DNA from: Pyxicephalus adspersus
Lineage: Eukaryota; Chordata; Amphibia; Anura; Pyxicephalidae
Length of the DNA: 64,000 nt
Direction of reading: 5' to 3'
NCBI RefSeq assembly: GCF_032062135.1
Contig: NC_092861.1
Location: 136,887,036 to 136,951,035 of the forward strand
The notes under the pieces are model-generated. The model did no database searches, was not told the origin of the DNA, and saw only the letters and a list, made by a program, of their open reading frames with translations. Shown here piece after piece: positions 1-13,390 of this stretch; position 1 is the stretch's first letter; each line of letters begins with the position of its first letter. The translations under genes and the position numbers were made by a program.

Positions 1-360
1 CCAGAACAATTTATCTGTACCCATCCCGATTATTGGGAGTTTACTGGGGAATTTTTGCCATCTATGTGTCCAGCTCTTCAAATGGTAGCCATAGCATGTG
101 GGGGCCAAAGCAATGGATAATGTCTAATTTTTGTTTTGTTTCTAATGTTAAAACCATTTGGAATGATAAATTACAATCTTTAAAATGTCTTTCTTTTCTG
201 CAGTAATAAGGTAGTTGATGAGCAAAAGAGTTTGTCCACTAATCCCAACCACCAGAGGAATTTATCTGTACCCCCTCCCAATTATTAGGAGTTCATTGTG
301 GACTTATGGCCATCTGTGTGCCCATCCTTTCCATTGGCAGCTATATACCAGAGGTGAAGC
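1..360. repeat. Imperfect direct duplication, about 110-bp units
   Basis: Two copies of a segment of about 110 bp begin near 1 and near 253. Both contain AATTTATCTGTACCC followed by a CCATCT.TGTG block. They diverge by roughly a quarter and are separated by about 140 bp of unrelated DNA. The first copy may start before the window. The family was not recognised. Confidence 0.6.
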
Positions 361-659
361 CATCCATAGCTTCTATTATTTTTAAGTTGTCTACATGTAT
401 GTAGGTGGTAGACAATGTTTACATGGATGGTAAATATAGGGAGTACATCTAATGCCCATGTTATTTTCGTCTCTTTCTGGCTCATGCTACTGTAGGTTTC
501 CTTGTGGGTAATGGCATGGCTGAAAAATTTGGTCAGCACAACACAAAAGTGCCTACTGAGCTTTTTTTTTTACCTAGCATATACTTTTAAATTAATTACT
601 GGAGGGTACCTGGCAGATGCTAAGTAAACGTCCCATTTAATGTCCATTTATTGTTAGCA

Positions 660-830
660 ATGAGGACCCATTCAGACCTATCTATTAAAGTGCATTGTGG
701 TAATGTGCACATCACTGTAATGCATGTATTAGTGCGTTGCAGCACCAATTATTTTCTGATCCGGTTTTTGGTGTATTGGTATGGATTGCCCCAATGCAAC
801 ATGTGTTGAAATGCATTCATTAACATAACC
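660..830. repeat. Dispersed repeat rich in TGCATTG/GTAATG words
   Basis: This block resembles 47390-47560: both carry GCATTGTGGTAA-like, CACATCACTG-like and GTTG.GC.CCAATT segments in the same order. It is probably an old copy of one interspersed family. There is no coding capacity and the boundaries are not clear. Confidence 0.35.
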
Positions 831-1589
831 CAACAATCTCAAAGGGCCCTTGGAGACTAACCTAACATTACAGGGCTGTAACCCATCAGAAAAGTTAGAA
901 TAAGCCCTAGAACATGACCCTTAAAAACAAGTCAGCAATAAAATGAAAAAAAGAAAGATTCCCTACCTAGTATCTATGTACAGGGATTTCCAGGGAACAT
1001 GTTATAAGGAAAACCTTCTCTTTTATTACACAATAACAGCTGAATTATCTTCAGGGCTGTTACATAAAGATGATATATTTAGCTCCCATAGATCTCTCAA
1101 TCAGCCACCACTTCAGGCGTGTAGAGCTGTGAAAATGACGTTTGTTGTAGAAAATACTGGTATTTGCTGCCACTAATGAGTTATCTTTCAGGTAGCTAAC
1201 AGATGGCCGGCTGGCAGTGTTTATCCTCTAAGAACAATTGCAGATTGTACTCGGAGTACATGCCTACAGGTGTGGGATTTCACGTTATGTAAAAACCCGC
1301 GTAGATAAATAGTCAGAACTGTTAAAAATATTTTAGTGAAGTAAATAGAAGAACAAAAGAAAGAGGTAATGAAACAAAAGCACCATGAGCAGAGCTAGAG
1401 GGAGGGGGTAATATGTAAAATAACTGCACTTCTCATAATACACCAGTGGCCCAGTGCCTAGCACTGCTGGGTGATAGGAGGCAACATTAAAGCACAAAGG
1501 GCTTTATACCTTCAAGCCTGACTGTTTATTCAGTTTGACCTTTCTTTTCCCCTCCCAATAAAACATGGTTTTAGACAAAACTATGCCTG

Positions 1590-2194
1590 GGGTAAATATG
1601 AAGTGGAGACCCCAAAGGCAAAACATTCCATCTACCTGCACACCTGCTATTCTGCCAATCGAGGATCTGGCAATTGCTCTAAAAGCAGCCTCTTGTTTGC
1701 CCTAAAAGCAGCCCAGCTCAAAAAAATGTACTTGTTTTCGGTTTACAGATGTCCACAGCCAGGCCCAATGCCACAAAGTGCCTGAATAAGTAAAGCTCTA
1801 CAAGACATAAGTGAAGCTGGGTGATCCAGCAAACTTGGAATGAATTTCTTAAAAGTCATTTGCTATTTGTTAGCAAATGTTTTAATCCTGGACCAGATAC
1901 ATTCCCAGTTTGCTGGATTCCCCACCTTCACTAATGAAAGTGTATCTTCTCCAGTCTTGTAGAGCTTTAATTATTCAGGCATGTTGTAGCATTGGGCCTG
2001 GCTGTGGACATCTGTAAACCGAAAAAAAAGCAAGTATAATTTTTTTGAGCTGGGCTGACTGAGCAAACTGAGCAATTGCCAGATCCGCGATTGAGAGAAT
2101 AGCAGTTGTGCAGATAGCTGGAATGATTTGCCTTTGGGGTACACACTTCATATGTATCTTCTCCAGCCTTGGAGAGCTTTAATAAATCAGGCCC
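1590..2194. mobile_element. Nested foldback element (MITE inside an outer inverted repeat)
   Basis: The outer arms, about 1596-1779 and 1981-2150, are imperfect reverse complements. For example, CCCCAAAGGCAAAACATTCC on the left matches GGAATGATTTGCCTTTGGGG on the right. Between them lies an inner palindrome (1780-1980) starting GCCTGAATAAGTAAAGCTCT and ending AGCTTTAATTATTCAGGC, of the same family as the MITE at 56427-56637. Another half-terminus of that family (GGAGAGCTTTAATAAATCAG, about 2171-2190) abuts the right side. The whole could fold into a long hairpin. Confidence 0.7.
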
Positions 2195-2810
2195 AAAGGG
2201 TCTTCTTCAACTTTATGCATTTTTATCTCCAGCAGAGGGACAGATCCTAAAAGCTTCAGAGCATTGCACCACATAATGGCCACATACATCCACTTGATGC
2301 TTCTTCATGAATGACCACAACAAAAATACAGTTTTATATCCATTTAACTTTGTATTTATTGGGTTTTGAAACAAATACACATTCACATCCTCTTGAGTAC
2401 AGTACATTTGGCACAGTAATAATGTTTACAATGAAGTAACACAAATGAATGGCAATAGGTTTAAAACAAAAAAAAGTGTTCTGTACAAATAAAGCATCAC
2501 AATACAAAAACGCAATATGTTTTATATTTATATATAGCCAGAACTATTTGCACATAATTTAATAGAGGTAATTTTTTATGAGTTTCAGTATTTTCCTTGT
2601 CATATTTGGGCATGTCCTGGTATATCACAAATGGGCTTCCATTAGGCAGGTCTAGCCAGGAATGCAGCAGGATAAAGCGTGAAGGGAGACTGTTTGGATG
2701 TTGTTGTTTTAGCAGTTTTTGCAAAAGAAATTAAATATGGCAAGTCAAAAGCAATAAAACTATTTTTAAGAGTGTAACAGGATTCCCAAAGACCTAAAGA
2801 TTAATTTCCT

Positions 2811-3240
2811 TTTTAGTTTGAATCGGCTAAATATATTTTGGGTGCATTAAAACAAAAGGTTTGCAGTCTTACAACTTATTTTCTTTGGCAGTAGAAAAAT
2901 CCAACACACACCCGCTGATAAGTCAGAGCTAAGCAGACAAGAAAGCTCAAACTTACTGCTGATTGGAGAACTCTAGTTGGGGCTCAGCAGGGGTGGGTCA
3001 GATCTTTGCAGAGGTACCACTGCTCCACACAAAGAGTAGCAGCCCCACTATTTAGCATGCTGGCAGGGGACTGGCTTTTCTACTCAGGCTGTGGCAGCTT
3101 TCTAACATTGTAGATTTAGAACACCTTTTGCTTTTGATGTACTTGAAATGAGATTTAGCCGCTTTAGACTAAAAGTTCACCAGGGCTTTAAAACTGTAAT
3201 TGGAACATTTGTAAAAAGTTGGATAGGAAAACAGGGTTAT
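2811..3240. repeat. Dispersed repeat family, copy 1
   Basis: Shares GTGCAT.AAAACAAAAGG then CAGTCTTACA at the left side, and GGCTGTGGC...TTTAAACTAAAAGTTC-like sequence at the right, with 7535-8135 and 57680-58110. The left and right margins are partly complementary (AAACAAAAGG against CCTTTTGCTTTTGATG). This suggests a degraded palindromic DNA transposon. No transposase is seen. Confidence 0.5.
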
Positions 3241-6200
3241 TTATGCTATCAGTTTGAGGGGGAATTATTTAGAAAGCAACTGCATACTTGTACGAGGTAA
3301 ATATTTTTTAACAATGCAATATAAGTTAATTTGCCTTGTTTTGACCTCTATGAGTTTATGTGACTACACATATGGGTATGCAGCAATATGATGAGATACC
3401 TTATCCAAAAATCTTGATATTATAATGATACAAGATGATGCCCCCTATATGGACCATAAATGCCAAAACCTGTGTGGGCACGTTGTGATGGGGTTTTGCA
3501 GAGCTTCAGTTTGTTGTGCATGCACACAATGGTTTGTATGGAAGTCGCCATATTGGTTAAAAACAAATGTATTTAGACCCAGCTACTTGGTGGGCATATT
3601 AGCAATTTTTTTTCCTAAATAAGAAATATTATGCTGCCAAATATTATCACCAAGACCTTTTTTGTGGTGAATTTTTTAAAGAAACCCTAACCCTGGGTTG
3701 ATGAGGTAAGAAGAAGCAGAGTGTAAACTGGTCCCACCTCAATGTCTGAGCTCCCATATCTATTTTTTTCTGGTTCTGCTACTTGTCAAAGAGTTCCTAA
3801 TAGAAACTTATATGACTATATCTCTATAGCACATGGATGCACGTGCATGCAGAGACCAGCAGGAGGTCCAGTGGTGAACCTGACAAACATTTCAGTTATT
3901 TCACATAAATTTGCTGCTTAGGAGAACAAACCACTAGGTATCTGAAATTATACATTTTCTACCTAGAAAACTGTTATTGTGTGCATTTTCTAGGGTTGAC
4001 TTCCCCACATTAGTTTACTGACTTCCCTGTTTTTGGGATTTAGGCCAGCCCCCACACAATTGCCCTAGCCAATGGGAATACCTCTATAGCCTTCCATAGG
4101 GTAGGGCAGATGGTCAGGATTAGCTCTGTACAAAGTGTGGTTAACATGCATTTAGCAACAAAGTGAAGCCCGTTTGAGAAGATGGCTTTCTGTCCAACCC
4201 ACAGACACCTTGGAGAACTTGTTCTAAGACATGGACGTGCACTTTTACTAATTTTCACACATTTTGGCTGAGTTGACCATTTAGTTTGACTTTAAACACC
4301 AAGCTCTGATTTATGTGATGAACAGGCAATGTTTTAGCATTCTAGATAACAGATCCCATAAAAAATATATGTCTATGTTCCTAATAATTTCAATAGCCAC
4401 ACTGACAACAAAATGGGAATTATGAAAAACAGTAACAGACTACTTGTAAACCAGGAGGAAGATTAAAGTTTTACAAAGTCATCAATACACAAGTTTATAA
4501 CCTGCCTTATGTTTGTAATAATTCAGGGTAATACTGTACAGTTGGATAGTTGGTGAGGTGGAACCCTCAGGAAATACATGCTATGTGTAGGAAACAGTAA
4601 CTGATCCCATCATCTTTTTCTCATTTCCAGAAATTTTACATTACTCAATGGTGTGTAAAGGCCTCCAATATATACAGACAGTAGTGTACCATGCACAGTC
4701 AATGTTAAACCTGAACAGCTTAAAGGAAGTGGTGACTTTTTTTTTAAATAAACGCCATTGTCTTTACAAATGAGATGATGCAATTAAAAGTCATGTAATA
4801 GGAAACAAATCTATACAATTTTTTAGTGCTTCTAAGTCTCTATAGATATTTTCATGTTTTTTTTAAGCATGCACCATGGTTTGGAGGTCTGCAACAATCC
4901 CTGGAAATGGGGGGGGGGGGGGGGGGTTATGCCCTTATAAATTCCTTTTCTGCTGTAGTGATACATTCAAGGACTGGTAAATGTCAAATTTGGCAACACA
5001 CCTGCCCCTCCTTGACCAGCCCTATGACCAATCAAAGGACTAGAATTTCAGGGTCACCAGCATGGGGTTCTGCAGAGAAATTCTAGTTTTGTGGCTCCTG
5101 GAGATTTAGGTAGATAAGTAAAATGTAAATCTTTCTAGATTACTATGGGGTTACTGTACTCTACACTCTCTTTGTCTGTGAAGTTACCTGGGACCAATAG
5201 CCACCAAGTAATCATATCCACCACCACCTATTGGTTTTATGTAGTGGGCCGGTATGACTGGAATAGTTAATTAGAGTTAATCTGTGCCTCCAAGGCTGCT
5301 GTGGGGACTGCTGCTGAGGTAGCAGAGTCTTTTTAATACATTAAATCATTCCATTGATTTCAATTTTGGTAATATATATTATGCCCTAACACTTAGTAGT
5401 AAAATGATTTGCAGCATAATACCCAACGCTTAAAACACCAAATGCACCTGAGTTTTTTCAAAACGGAGCAGTATTTTGTTGCCCCTAATACAGGGTAAAA
5501 AAGAAAAGTAAATAGGATGAAGAGACTTGACTTCCTAACTACAGATTTATTTTCCTTTAACCAGTAAACCTATAACTTTGCACCCTTTGTATTGAAAGGA
5601 AAGCTCAATCCACATATAGAAGGCTTTGTTTGTATCTAGCCTGACTTTTGTCTAGTGCAGGTTGATGTCCAGGGTCATGAATGAATCACCCAAGCCAAAT
5701 TAAAGACAACAAGGGCAGTTGTCAACAATTTAAACAATTAGAACCCAATTATCTTTACCAAAGGTTAAACCTGTTTTTAAAGGAAACTTGAGGGTAATAC
5801 TTAAAATTCCACACTGACCTCTGTCTTAAACTGAATGTTCAAGCTTTATTACTTTCCAGAGTGCTGGCCTGAGACTAACATTCAATCAGTGAAATGGGCA
5901 ACACCAAGTTCCATGTCAGTGACTCAAACGTTAATTACATCAGCTTGACAGCCAAGCAAAAAGCATCTCCATAAAGGGGTCAGCAATAGCAGAGGAGAGA
6001 ATTCTTTTAGCAGAAGTTAAATTTAATACAGGGGTAGACATAGGGAGGTGCAAAGTGTGTCACTGCCTGAAGGCTCAACACACTCCCCAGCCAACAGCGG
6101 CCACTACGGGGTCCCCAAGTCAGTTCTGTTGGGTATGTCCACTACTGATATAATACAATGTGCACTGTCAACCTAAAGGAGGCTGATGCTAAATCTTACA

Positions 6201-7534
6201 GATACTTGTTAGGAGTGTTTACTATACTTATGAATTCAGATGGACTGTAAAGTTTTTGGAAAATGTAATTTTTGTTTTGGTTATTTATGTTGCTATAGTG
6301 TATGGTTTATCTATTTTTATCTGTAGGTAAATTATAGATATTACTTAGGTGGAACATTATAGCCAGATCTCTTAATTTTATTTACTAGTACCTACTTTTA
6401 CAGCTTTAGGCCAGTCCGGGTAATAATCTTTTAGAAAAAGTCAACTTATTGTTTCAGACTAAATTTGCAGAGCTGTGCTAAGACACAACTGAATATGGCA
6501 GCTTTGAGCTGATAAACATAACACATGCATATATAACAATTTTGCAAGCCCTGCGTGTATGTAATAGCCATGTTGTGCATGTAGGACAATGTTGGTATTT
6601 GCGTCTGGAATGTGGGCAGGAACAACATCATTTTATTAGTCTAGAGCTGATTGCTAGAGATCGGTCTAACCCCTGAGAACTCTCAAAAAAAATGTACTCT
6701 ACTGGGAAATGTAAGACTTGCCAAGTTAGCAGCCCAGGCCTGCTAACATGTAACTAAGAAACAGCAGAGAGTGAAAGCCTTTCCTCATTGCCTGTGGTAC
6801 AAAGATCATCCTATGGGTGAAATAGCATTTTTGTCTACATGGACAACTAGCCACTGACAACCCCAGCTCACATTACAGCCACTGGAAGCCCAACAAGACC
6901 AAAAATCAATAAATACCCCCAGATGCCTTCCATTGGCAAAGAAGAGAGATTGCAGCTCCAACCTTAAGTCCAAGTATGGTTACCTTTCTCGTAAACCCTA
7001 AAAATTCATCAGAGACCAACAGAATACAGAAGTGAAGGGAATGTAATCCCCCCCTCCCCTAATAAATGAAAGAGTTGCAAAGACACATTTAAAGGGCAGT
7101 ATGTCAGACCTGGCTTGAACCAAGACCAATCCTAGCAGCAGGGAATTAGTTAACACATGGCCTAACAATAAAACACTGAAAATAGGTAGTAGCATAAATA
7201 GATTAGTATGAAATATTAAAGTCCAACTCCACCTTCCTGACAAATTTAATGAGGTGTGCCAACAAATAATCAGTTGACCAACTATTTAGCTTGGTGATTA
7301 GGTTTGTATATTGTATGTTTGTGTTCGATCTCCTGGTTCCTGCTCTGGAAGTTTCCATAGTGCCCAGTGTTTTAGAATTAGTTTACCAACACAGTAAAAC
7401 TGAATATAAAAAGGATAACAAGTTCATATTGTCTTTTCGTATTCAGCTATAAAGTAACTGTGGACAATTTGAGTCTTCATCTTCTACATGGGAGCTATAC
7501 TTTTAATAAACTTTGGCTAAAATAAAAATAGGGT
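3241..7534. other. Intergenic stretch without recognised genes
   Basis: This is AT-rich non-coding DNA downstream of PRKCE. The only distinctive item is an 18-base G run at 4909-4926. Short open frames occur on both strands, none recognisable. In mammals EPAS1 lies downstream of PRKCE, but no EPAS1-like exon was seen here. Confidence 0.6.
4909..4926 (+). repeat. Homopolymer run of 18 G
   Basis: Uninterrupted G18 on the plus strand (C18 on the gene strand), flanked by GGAAAT and TTATGC. The length may be uncertain in the assembly. It could form a G-quadruplex. Confidence 0.95.
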
Positions 7535-8135
7535 TGAATTTTTAGGTTAAATCAGATAAATGCACCTGGGTGCATCAAAATAAACGGTTGTTATAGTCTT
7601 ACAGTCTTAAAAAAAGTAGCCAATTCATCCTTGGAATGCATGTCCCAAGACAGCATGCTACTGAGATTGTTCTTTGCTCTCCATGTAGAAGGTCTTGCAC
7701 GTCTCTCTGCCAAGTCAGAACCAAAAATCTCCAATCAGCAGAACAAACCAGATTTGATTTTGCAGAATGTTTGATATCTAAACTCAAGGTCAGACTGGCC
7801 CACAAGAGGACTGAAAAAAACTTCTGGTGGACTCCAGTCCCATAATTACATGTTTTGGTGCCCTCTGGCCACTGCTGCCTTAAAAAAAAATCTCTACTGT
7901 GCTTAGAAACCTATGAATTCTGGTGGGCCCTCCTTTTCTTTTCCTGTGCACCAGATTCCCAGTTTCAACACAATGGCACGGGGCAGGCTCTTCTACTCTG
8001 GCTGTAGCCCTGACTTTGCAGCAAAATTTTGATCTTTTTATAATTTATTTTGCAAATTTAAACTAAAAGTTCTATTTCACTAGGTAAAAATATAGGTATT
8101 GTTACATAAATTTGTGAAAAAGATGGAGTTGCCCT
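7535..8135. repeat. Dispersed repeat family, copy 2
   Basis: Contains GGGTGCATCAAAATAAACGG followed by AGTCTTACAGTCTTA on the left and AAATTTAAACTAAAAGTTCT on the right, matching copies at 2811-3240 and 57680-58110. The end TTTAAAGGGCAACTCCATC (minus strand) marks where the putative 3' UTR sequence of PRKCE gives way to the repeat. Confidence 0.5.
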
Positions 8136-8139
8136 TTAA

Positions 8140-11100
8140 AGCATTAAAATAAAAAAAAGGAAAATATTTTGTGCTAGCACTGTTGATTCAAACCCCAAAA
8201 TCCTTCCTATTTCATTCTGTTTACAAAGCTCAGAAGTACTATACAATAGATCTAGTGTATAGCATAATATGTTTACATCTTTTAAAACAATAATCAATAA
8301 TAACATTAATAAAAAAAATAATCTCTCACAGAAACTTGAACCAATACACATACAGAGTATTGCACATTGACCTTATAGTTTTTTTTTAATGTTTTTTTTG
8401 GACTAGCATTTTTATAATTTTCCTTGACATGCAGCAGTTGATACCTCTATAATTAATAAGACTCCACAGGCCTTGCAGCAAACACTATTTACAAAATCTC
8501 ACCTGTACAAAAGGCAAAAAAAAAAGCTTCCTTAGTGCCACTTTGCCACTCACAAGTATTTTTGTTTTCGGGTTCTTTTTTTTTCAAGAAGCAGAGGATC
8601 CACGCCTGTCAGTTAAAATGAACCCCCGATAACTGCTTAAAACTCAGTCCAGTAAAATACATCAGAAATATTACAATAATACATTTACACACAAAATACA
8701 CAGGGTACTTCTGCAAATAAAAACATACTTTAACACTATTAGCACATCTACAACAAGGTAACTTTAGCACTGGTTGTACACTTTGCCATGGTTACCAAAA
8801 ATTCATATTCTTACACATACACACGCTCGCACACTCACACACAAATGTAATAATGTACAGTTGTCTCAGAATGTCAGTTTTTAACGTTTGATCATCCACA
8901 CACTTCCAATAAAAGTGTGAAATAATTACATTTTATAGGTTCTTTTCTGCATATCACATTGTGATATTAGACTCATCCAAGAAAAAAAAAAAACAGTAGT
9001 GCTAAAATTTCATACAAGTGTGCAAAAGCAACACAAGTGCAGTAAATGCTTGTATGGTTATGGGTTGTGCAGGACCCAGCACCTATACCAGGATTCATAT
9101 TGACTATGCAACACTGACGTAGTAGGTTAGGTTATCTCTGCAGGAGACATACAGAAGCCAGATCTTATATCCCACCAGAAATTCAAACGTTGCCCATTAT
9201 TAAGTCATGGTAGATTTGGCACTCAATACTGTGCATTGTAGGTTCACAGCAGCCACTAAGCCAATGGTTGCAGTATCATCAGCTATACCTGAACCTAAAC
9301 AGTGCCATTTTAAGAATGAAGAAACAGGGCAGCCCAAGACCCTGAACCTTTTTACTTCATCATCATCTTCATCATGGGCTTTTAAATTTTAGTAGAGTTT
9401 TTTTTTAGGTCAGTCATTACAAAAAAGTCAATAGAAGTACCACTAAACCAATGTTGGCTTACATTAAAATAACTTACAGTGACCCTGTAAAGAGTGAGCC
9501 TGTAGGTGGTGACTCCAATCTTCACCTTATTGCAGAGCTATAAACGCTGATGGTTTACAACACTTCTGGATGTGTTCATTGTCACAATGCCCTACTATGT
9601 ACATTGGTTCCATTCCCTGGCTGTTACATTGTACCATACCTTATGGAACCACAGCGTTATCTAGTGCAAGTGCCCAATACTAGCAACACACATAGCTCTG
9701 CAGGAGGCCAAAAAAAGGGCAATTTCCTATGATATCTCCTTCTTTCCATCAAGAATGTTTAAAGTTTTGCTCCTGAGAATGGCCAAAATGTAACTTCTTA
9801 CACATGAAAAAGAAGTTTGGTTCCCACAATGCTATGCAGATGTCCCATGTAAAAACTGTGCTCAGTTGAAATGGGGATTAATGGGCACAAATTATGGGAG
9901 AGGGAACTAGACTACAAATTAGCTGCCTTCATAGTACAAGAAAAAGATAAATGTATTTAATATCACATTAACTGGTAAAATATTTAGCCCTTAAAAAATG
10001 TTTCTTAAAAAGAATGGCTTAGTTCGAAGTCTGTACAGGCTGCGGTAATGTTGTTATGGCTGTTGTGAGAAATGCAGCACTTGGCAGGGTCAATACCCTG
10101 CAGATGTAAGAAGAGAAATCTCAAAATTGCAAATTTATATATGAAATACAAATGGATGCTGTTCTGTTAAGTGTGTCCACCTAAAGGGTCACCGGTCATG
10201 AGTAAACTCACAAACTGGATAGGGTAAAGTGGACCTAAACCTAAGCTAATAAAGCAGAACTGAAGACATGGTTAAATCATGTGACCAACAGGAGCTTTGC
10301 ACTGTGAGTGATGATGTCAGCACAGTTTCTATTTGATTGCAAAAAAGAATCCAACCCAGGGGACTTGTACCATTGGCCTTGGGTCATATGATTGAAAGAA
10401 AACTGTCACAGGTCCTGTCTCTTGGCCTGCTTTTCTAAAGCAACAGTATTTATCCTGAATTCTAGTATTATCCTAAAGTAAATCTAAATTTGGGGAACAT
10501 TTGGAAAAAGTATACAGGATTTGATACCTATGAATAACCTCAGGCATCTTTTTACTTTTTGTAAAAGTTTACTTTGTTATCAGCCATTTTGGCTTGACCA
10601 ATTAATTCTTCTAAGAATGCAGAAAAATTAAAATATTTAAACATTAGACCAATATCAACATCCATATACAGTATATTGTCATCACTTCTATCAAGTTCAT
10701 AAGATTTTCTTTTAGATTGAACTTTAAATACATTTTAAATTATTTATTATGTAAGCCAACTTAGATTTTAGGTTTATTGGTCCTTTCATTTTAAAATTGA
10801 CATTAAGTGGTAATGATGGGAATTCTAACAACCCAAGCTCAAAGATTTTACTCCAAGTAAGGTATGCTGGGTTACAAAAACATATTTAAGAGATAATAAA
10901 TAAATGTAAAAAGCCCAACAGTGTGCAAGTGAATTCATGATTTAAATAACGGAGAATATATCTCCATATTCAAGCCAAATCTACTTTACTGAGGCCTGTT
11001 GGTATGCAACCATCAGAACCCTATACATAAATTGGCCAAACCAATTTTAAACCTTCTGACCTCCTGCAGAGTATTGTAACACTTTTTGCATATGCTTATA

Positions 11101-11718
11101 TGGTTATTTATTTCCATTGATGATGGAAGAAAAACAATTGTGCAGGGAAAAGCCATCTCTTCTGCTTCCCCTAGTCGGAGGTCTGCTGTGGCTTCTCATA
11201 CATCTAATCCTTTTCCTCATTAAACCAGGTCTTTCAATATTTTTTAACAGACCCCCATGCCACAAAAAGTCTCCATACCCAAATACATATTATCACCTCT
11301 CCATACAGTATAGCTCTTTTCTCAGTGGTTTTAAAGGAATGATCAAATAATTTAAAATTTTGAAATCTGTCAACACTGCACTGTTTTCCTTTTGTAAATG
11401 TTTGTTAACTTACAACACTGAAGAAAAAAAATTGTTTTTTTTTCTAAGATTGTCTAGTATTTTGTGGTCACAGACCAAAAGCAGAATGTTACAGCTACAG
11501 TTTCGGAAACAAAACACAATTTTGCATTGCTTGTAAGACAGAAAATAAGAGTGCCTTCAGTTAAAAAAACAAAAACGAAACAGCAACAATAAATAGTATT
11601 TTTACACGAGTAGCAGGCTCATAATAAAACAAGTTTGTAAGGATCCACTGAATCTCAGTCACGTGTTTTGTCTCTATAGGATTACTGCATGAGGGCACAA
11701 ATCACAGCGCCAACCAAT
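8140..11718 (-). other. PRKCE: Inferred PRKCE 3' UTR
   Basis: This stretch follows the stop codon with no further splice evidence. From about 8140 to 9050 the minus strand looks like typical U-rich UTR sequence. It has two Pumilio-type motifs: TGTAAATA (about 8487-8494) and TGTACATA (about 9596-9603). AATAAA on the minus strand occurs at 11107-11112, 10773-10778 and 10743-10748, and an ATTAAA at 8385-8390. I set the distal end where a dispersed repeat (to about 8135) begins. Another AATAAA lies inside that repeat at 8044-8049. The true cleavage site cannot be decided from sequence alone. A UTR of 3-3.5 kb would fit what I recall for mammalian PRKCE. Confidence 0.45.
8385..8390 (-). promoter_or_regulatory. 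Candidate distal poly(A) signal (ATTAAA)
   Basis: ATTAAA on the minus strand within an A/U-rich stretch, about 3.3 kb after the stop codon. It is the most distal recognised variant hexamer before the dispersed repeat at 7535-8135. The canonical AATAAA copies at 10743-11112 are more proximal alternatives. Which one is used is not visible here. Confidence 0.25.
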
Positions 11719-11865
<147 letters not shown>

Positions 11866-11962
11866 CTAGAAAGTAAAAGGGGAAGAATTAGGTCATTTTG
11901 TGTGCAAATTGTCAAAGACACATAACTTAGGTACCTATGGCTTAAGGACATTATATTGTATT

Positions 11963-11980
11963 AATATATATATATATATA
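11963..11980. repeat. TA dinucleotide microsatellite
   Basis: About nine TA units, roughly 100 bp inside the intron from the acceptor of the terminal PRKCE exon. Confidence 0.9.
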
Positions 11981-12279
11981 TTGTAATAAATACAAACATG
12001 GAATCCTAAACAGGCGCCATCCCCAACATGAAGATCTACACCAATAGGCAACAAGAGATTCAATTGGCAGTGTAAGCAGGCACATTAGAAGCATACATCT
12101 ACCATAATGCAAGTCAGTGAAATGTGCAAGACAAATGTTATCCATTCCACCGCCAAGTAAACTATTGTGACAGTAGCACAGAAATGATCAGGAAACACTA
12201 CAATACAACTTGTACACATTGACTTTTGCTTGTTTAGTTAGTGGTATGCACAGCAACCTTTTACAAAGCATTCTCAAAA

Positions 12280-12560
12280 CTTTCTGCAAGCTTCAAGTAG
12301 TTTTGTTGAAGCCTGAATGACACCAATGGGATTTTAAAAAGAACACCAAATATAAAGGGGGTGCTGTCTGTCATTTTTAAAAAGCTTTTGACAAGCTTCA
12401 GTAATCAATCAACAGGTTTAAAAAACAATTCTAAAGCTGATTGAAGCCTGCCAGCAGCTTGTTTAAAGTGACAATAAGCACTCCTATAATAAATGTATAG
12501 CATGCTGGAAAGTTACTTTAAAGACTAGGAAAGAGCTACTTAAAGCTTGCTTAAAGTTTT
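12280..12560. repeat. Degenerate block of CAAGCTTCA / TGAAGCCTG words
   Basis: The block repeats short words in both orientations: GCAAGCTTCAAG, TTGAAGCCTGAA, GACAAGCTTCAG, TTGAAGCCTG, CAGCTTGTTTAAAG and AAGCTTGCTTAAAG. This looks like a decayed palindromic minisatellite or foldback element. The family was not identified. Confidence 0.4.
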
Positions 12561-13279
12561 GAACATTTTTATGTCCAAGGCCTGGTGGACATAAGGCCAA
12601 GGATGGTGCATTGTTGTTTTATTTGTGTTCTATGGCCATTGTTTTTAAACAAATAAAGTTATCCATAACATAAAGAAGATCTAACATCGCCCCCCTAAAA
12701 TCTCAGGTGTTGTTGTCAGTCCTACCCACTTCTTATCTGCTAGACTACATGCATCTCAAATATGTTCGGTTATGGGATGAGGAAAGGGGTATGTGTGTCG
12801 TGTGGTCTAGAAAGGGTCACCATCAGAAATTTCTACACCCCATACTATGTGTACTTCCTGGGCCCCCTCCACATGTCTAAATGTTCCAGCATTGCAAACT
12901 TCAAGCTCTTTTAATCAGGGCCCGGTACAGAAGTACACCCTGTACCCCTGGGTCTAAAAGGGAAGAGATGGACAGAGCTGGCAACACTGCTTGGGGTTTC
13001 AGTGCAGCAGTGGCAAGCCTGTGAGCTCACTACAGGAAGTTATGTGTACATTCTGGCAGATCAACAGGTATTTTCCTGCAGTAATAAATATAGAAAAATG
13101 TATATTACAAAGATGTACTGCCTATGTTTTTTTATTGTGCCCAAACAAAAGAAGTTGCAACGCAGTCTGCAGCATACACTTGCAGGCTTTAAAATGGCGC
13201 TGGTATGCCAATGAAAGAACATGGACAGCTACATTTACACTGTTACCATCAAAAGAGAACAAAAGCCTAGACTGTAGTA

Positions 13280-13390
13280 ATTCTTAACCATGGCTACTCC
13301 GGAGGTTGATAAGAGTTCTAGCAGGAGGTCCCCTAGACGTGAAAATACTTAAAGGGTTTCTCAGGGTAAGAAGGTTGAGAAAGGCTACTG
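13280..13390. mobile_element. Short foldback remnant
   Basis: Starts TTCTTAACCATGGCTACTCC and ends GGTTGAGAAAGGCTACTG, with a GGGTTTCTCAGGG block between. The pattern (TTCT.AACC ... GGTTGAGAA) resembles the element at 60550-60729, in the style of decayed hAT-type MITEs. No target duplication could be confirmed. Confidence 0.35.

Noticed and set aside
1..8140. First exon or promoter of EPAS1, the gene downstream of PRKCE in mammals
   Set aside because: No matching coding segment seen; the mammalian gap is large, so the gene probably lies beyond the window.
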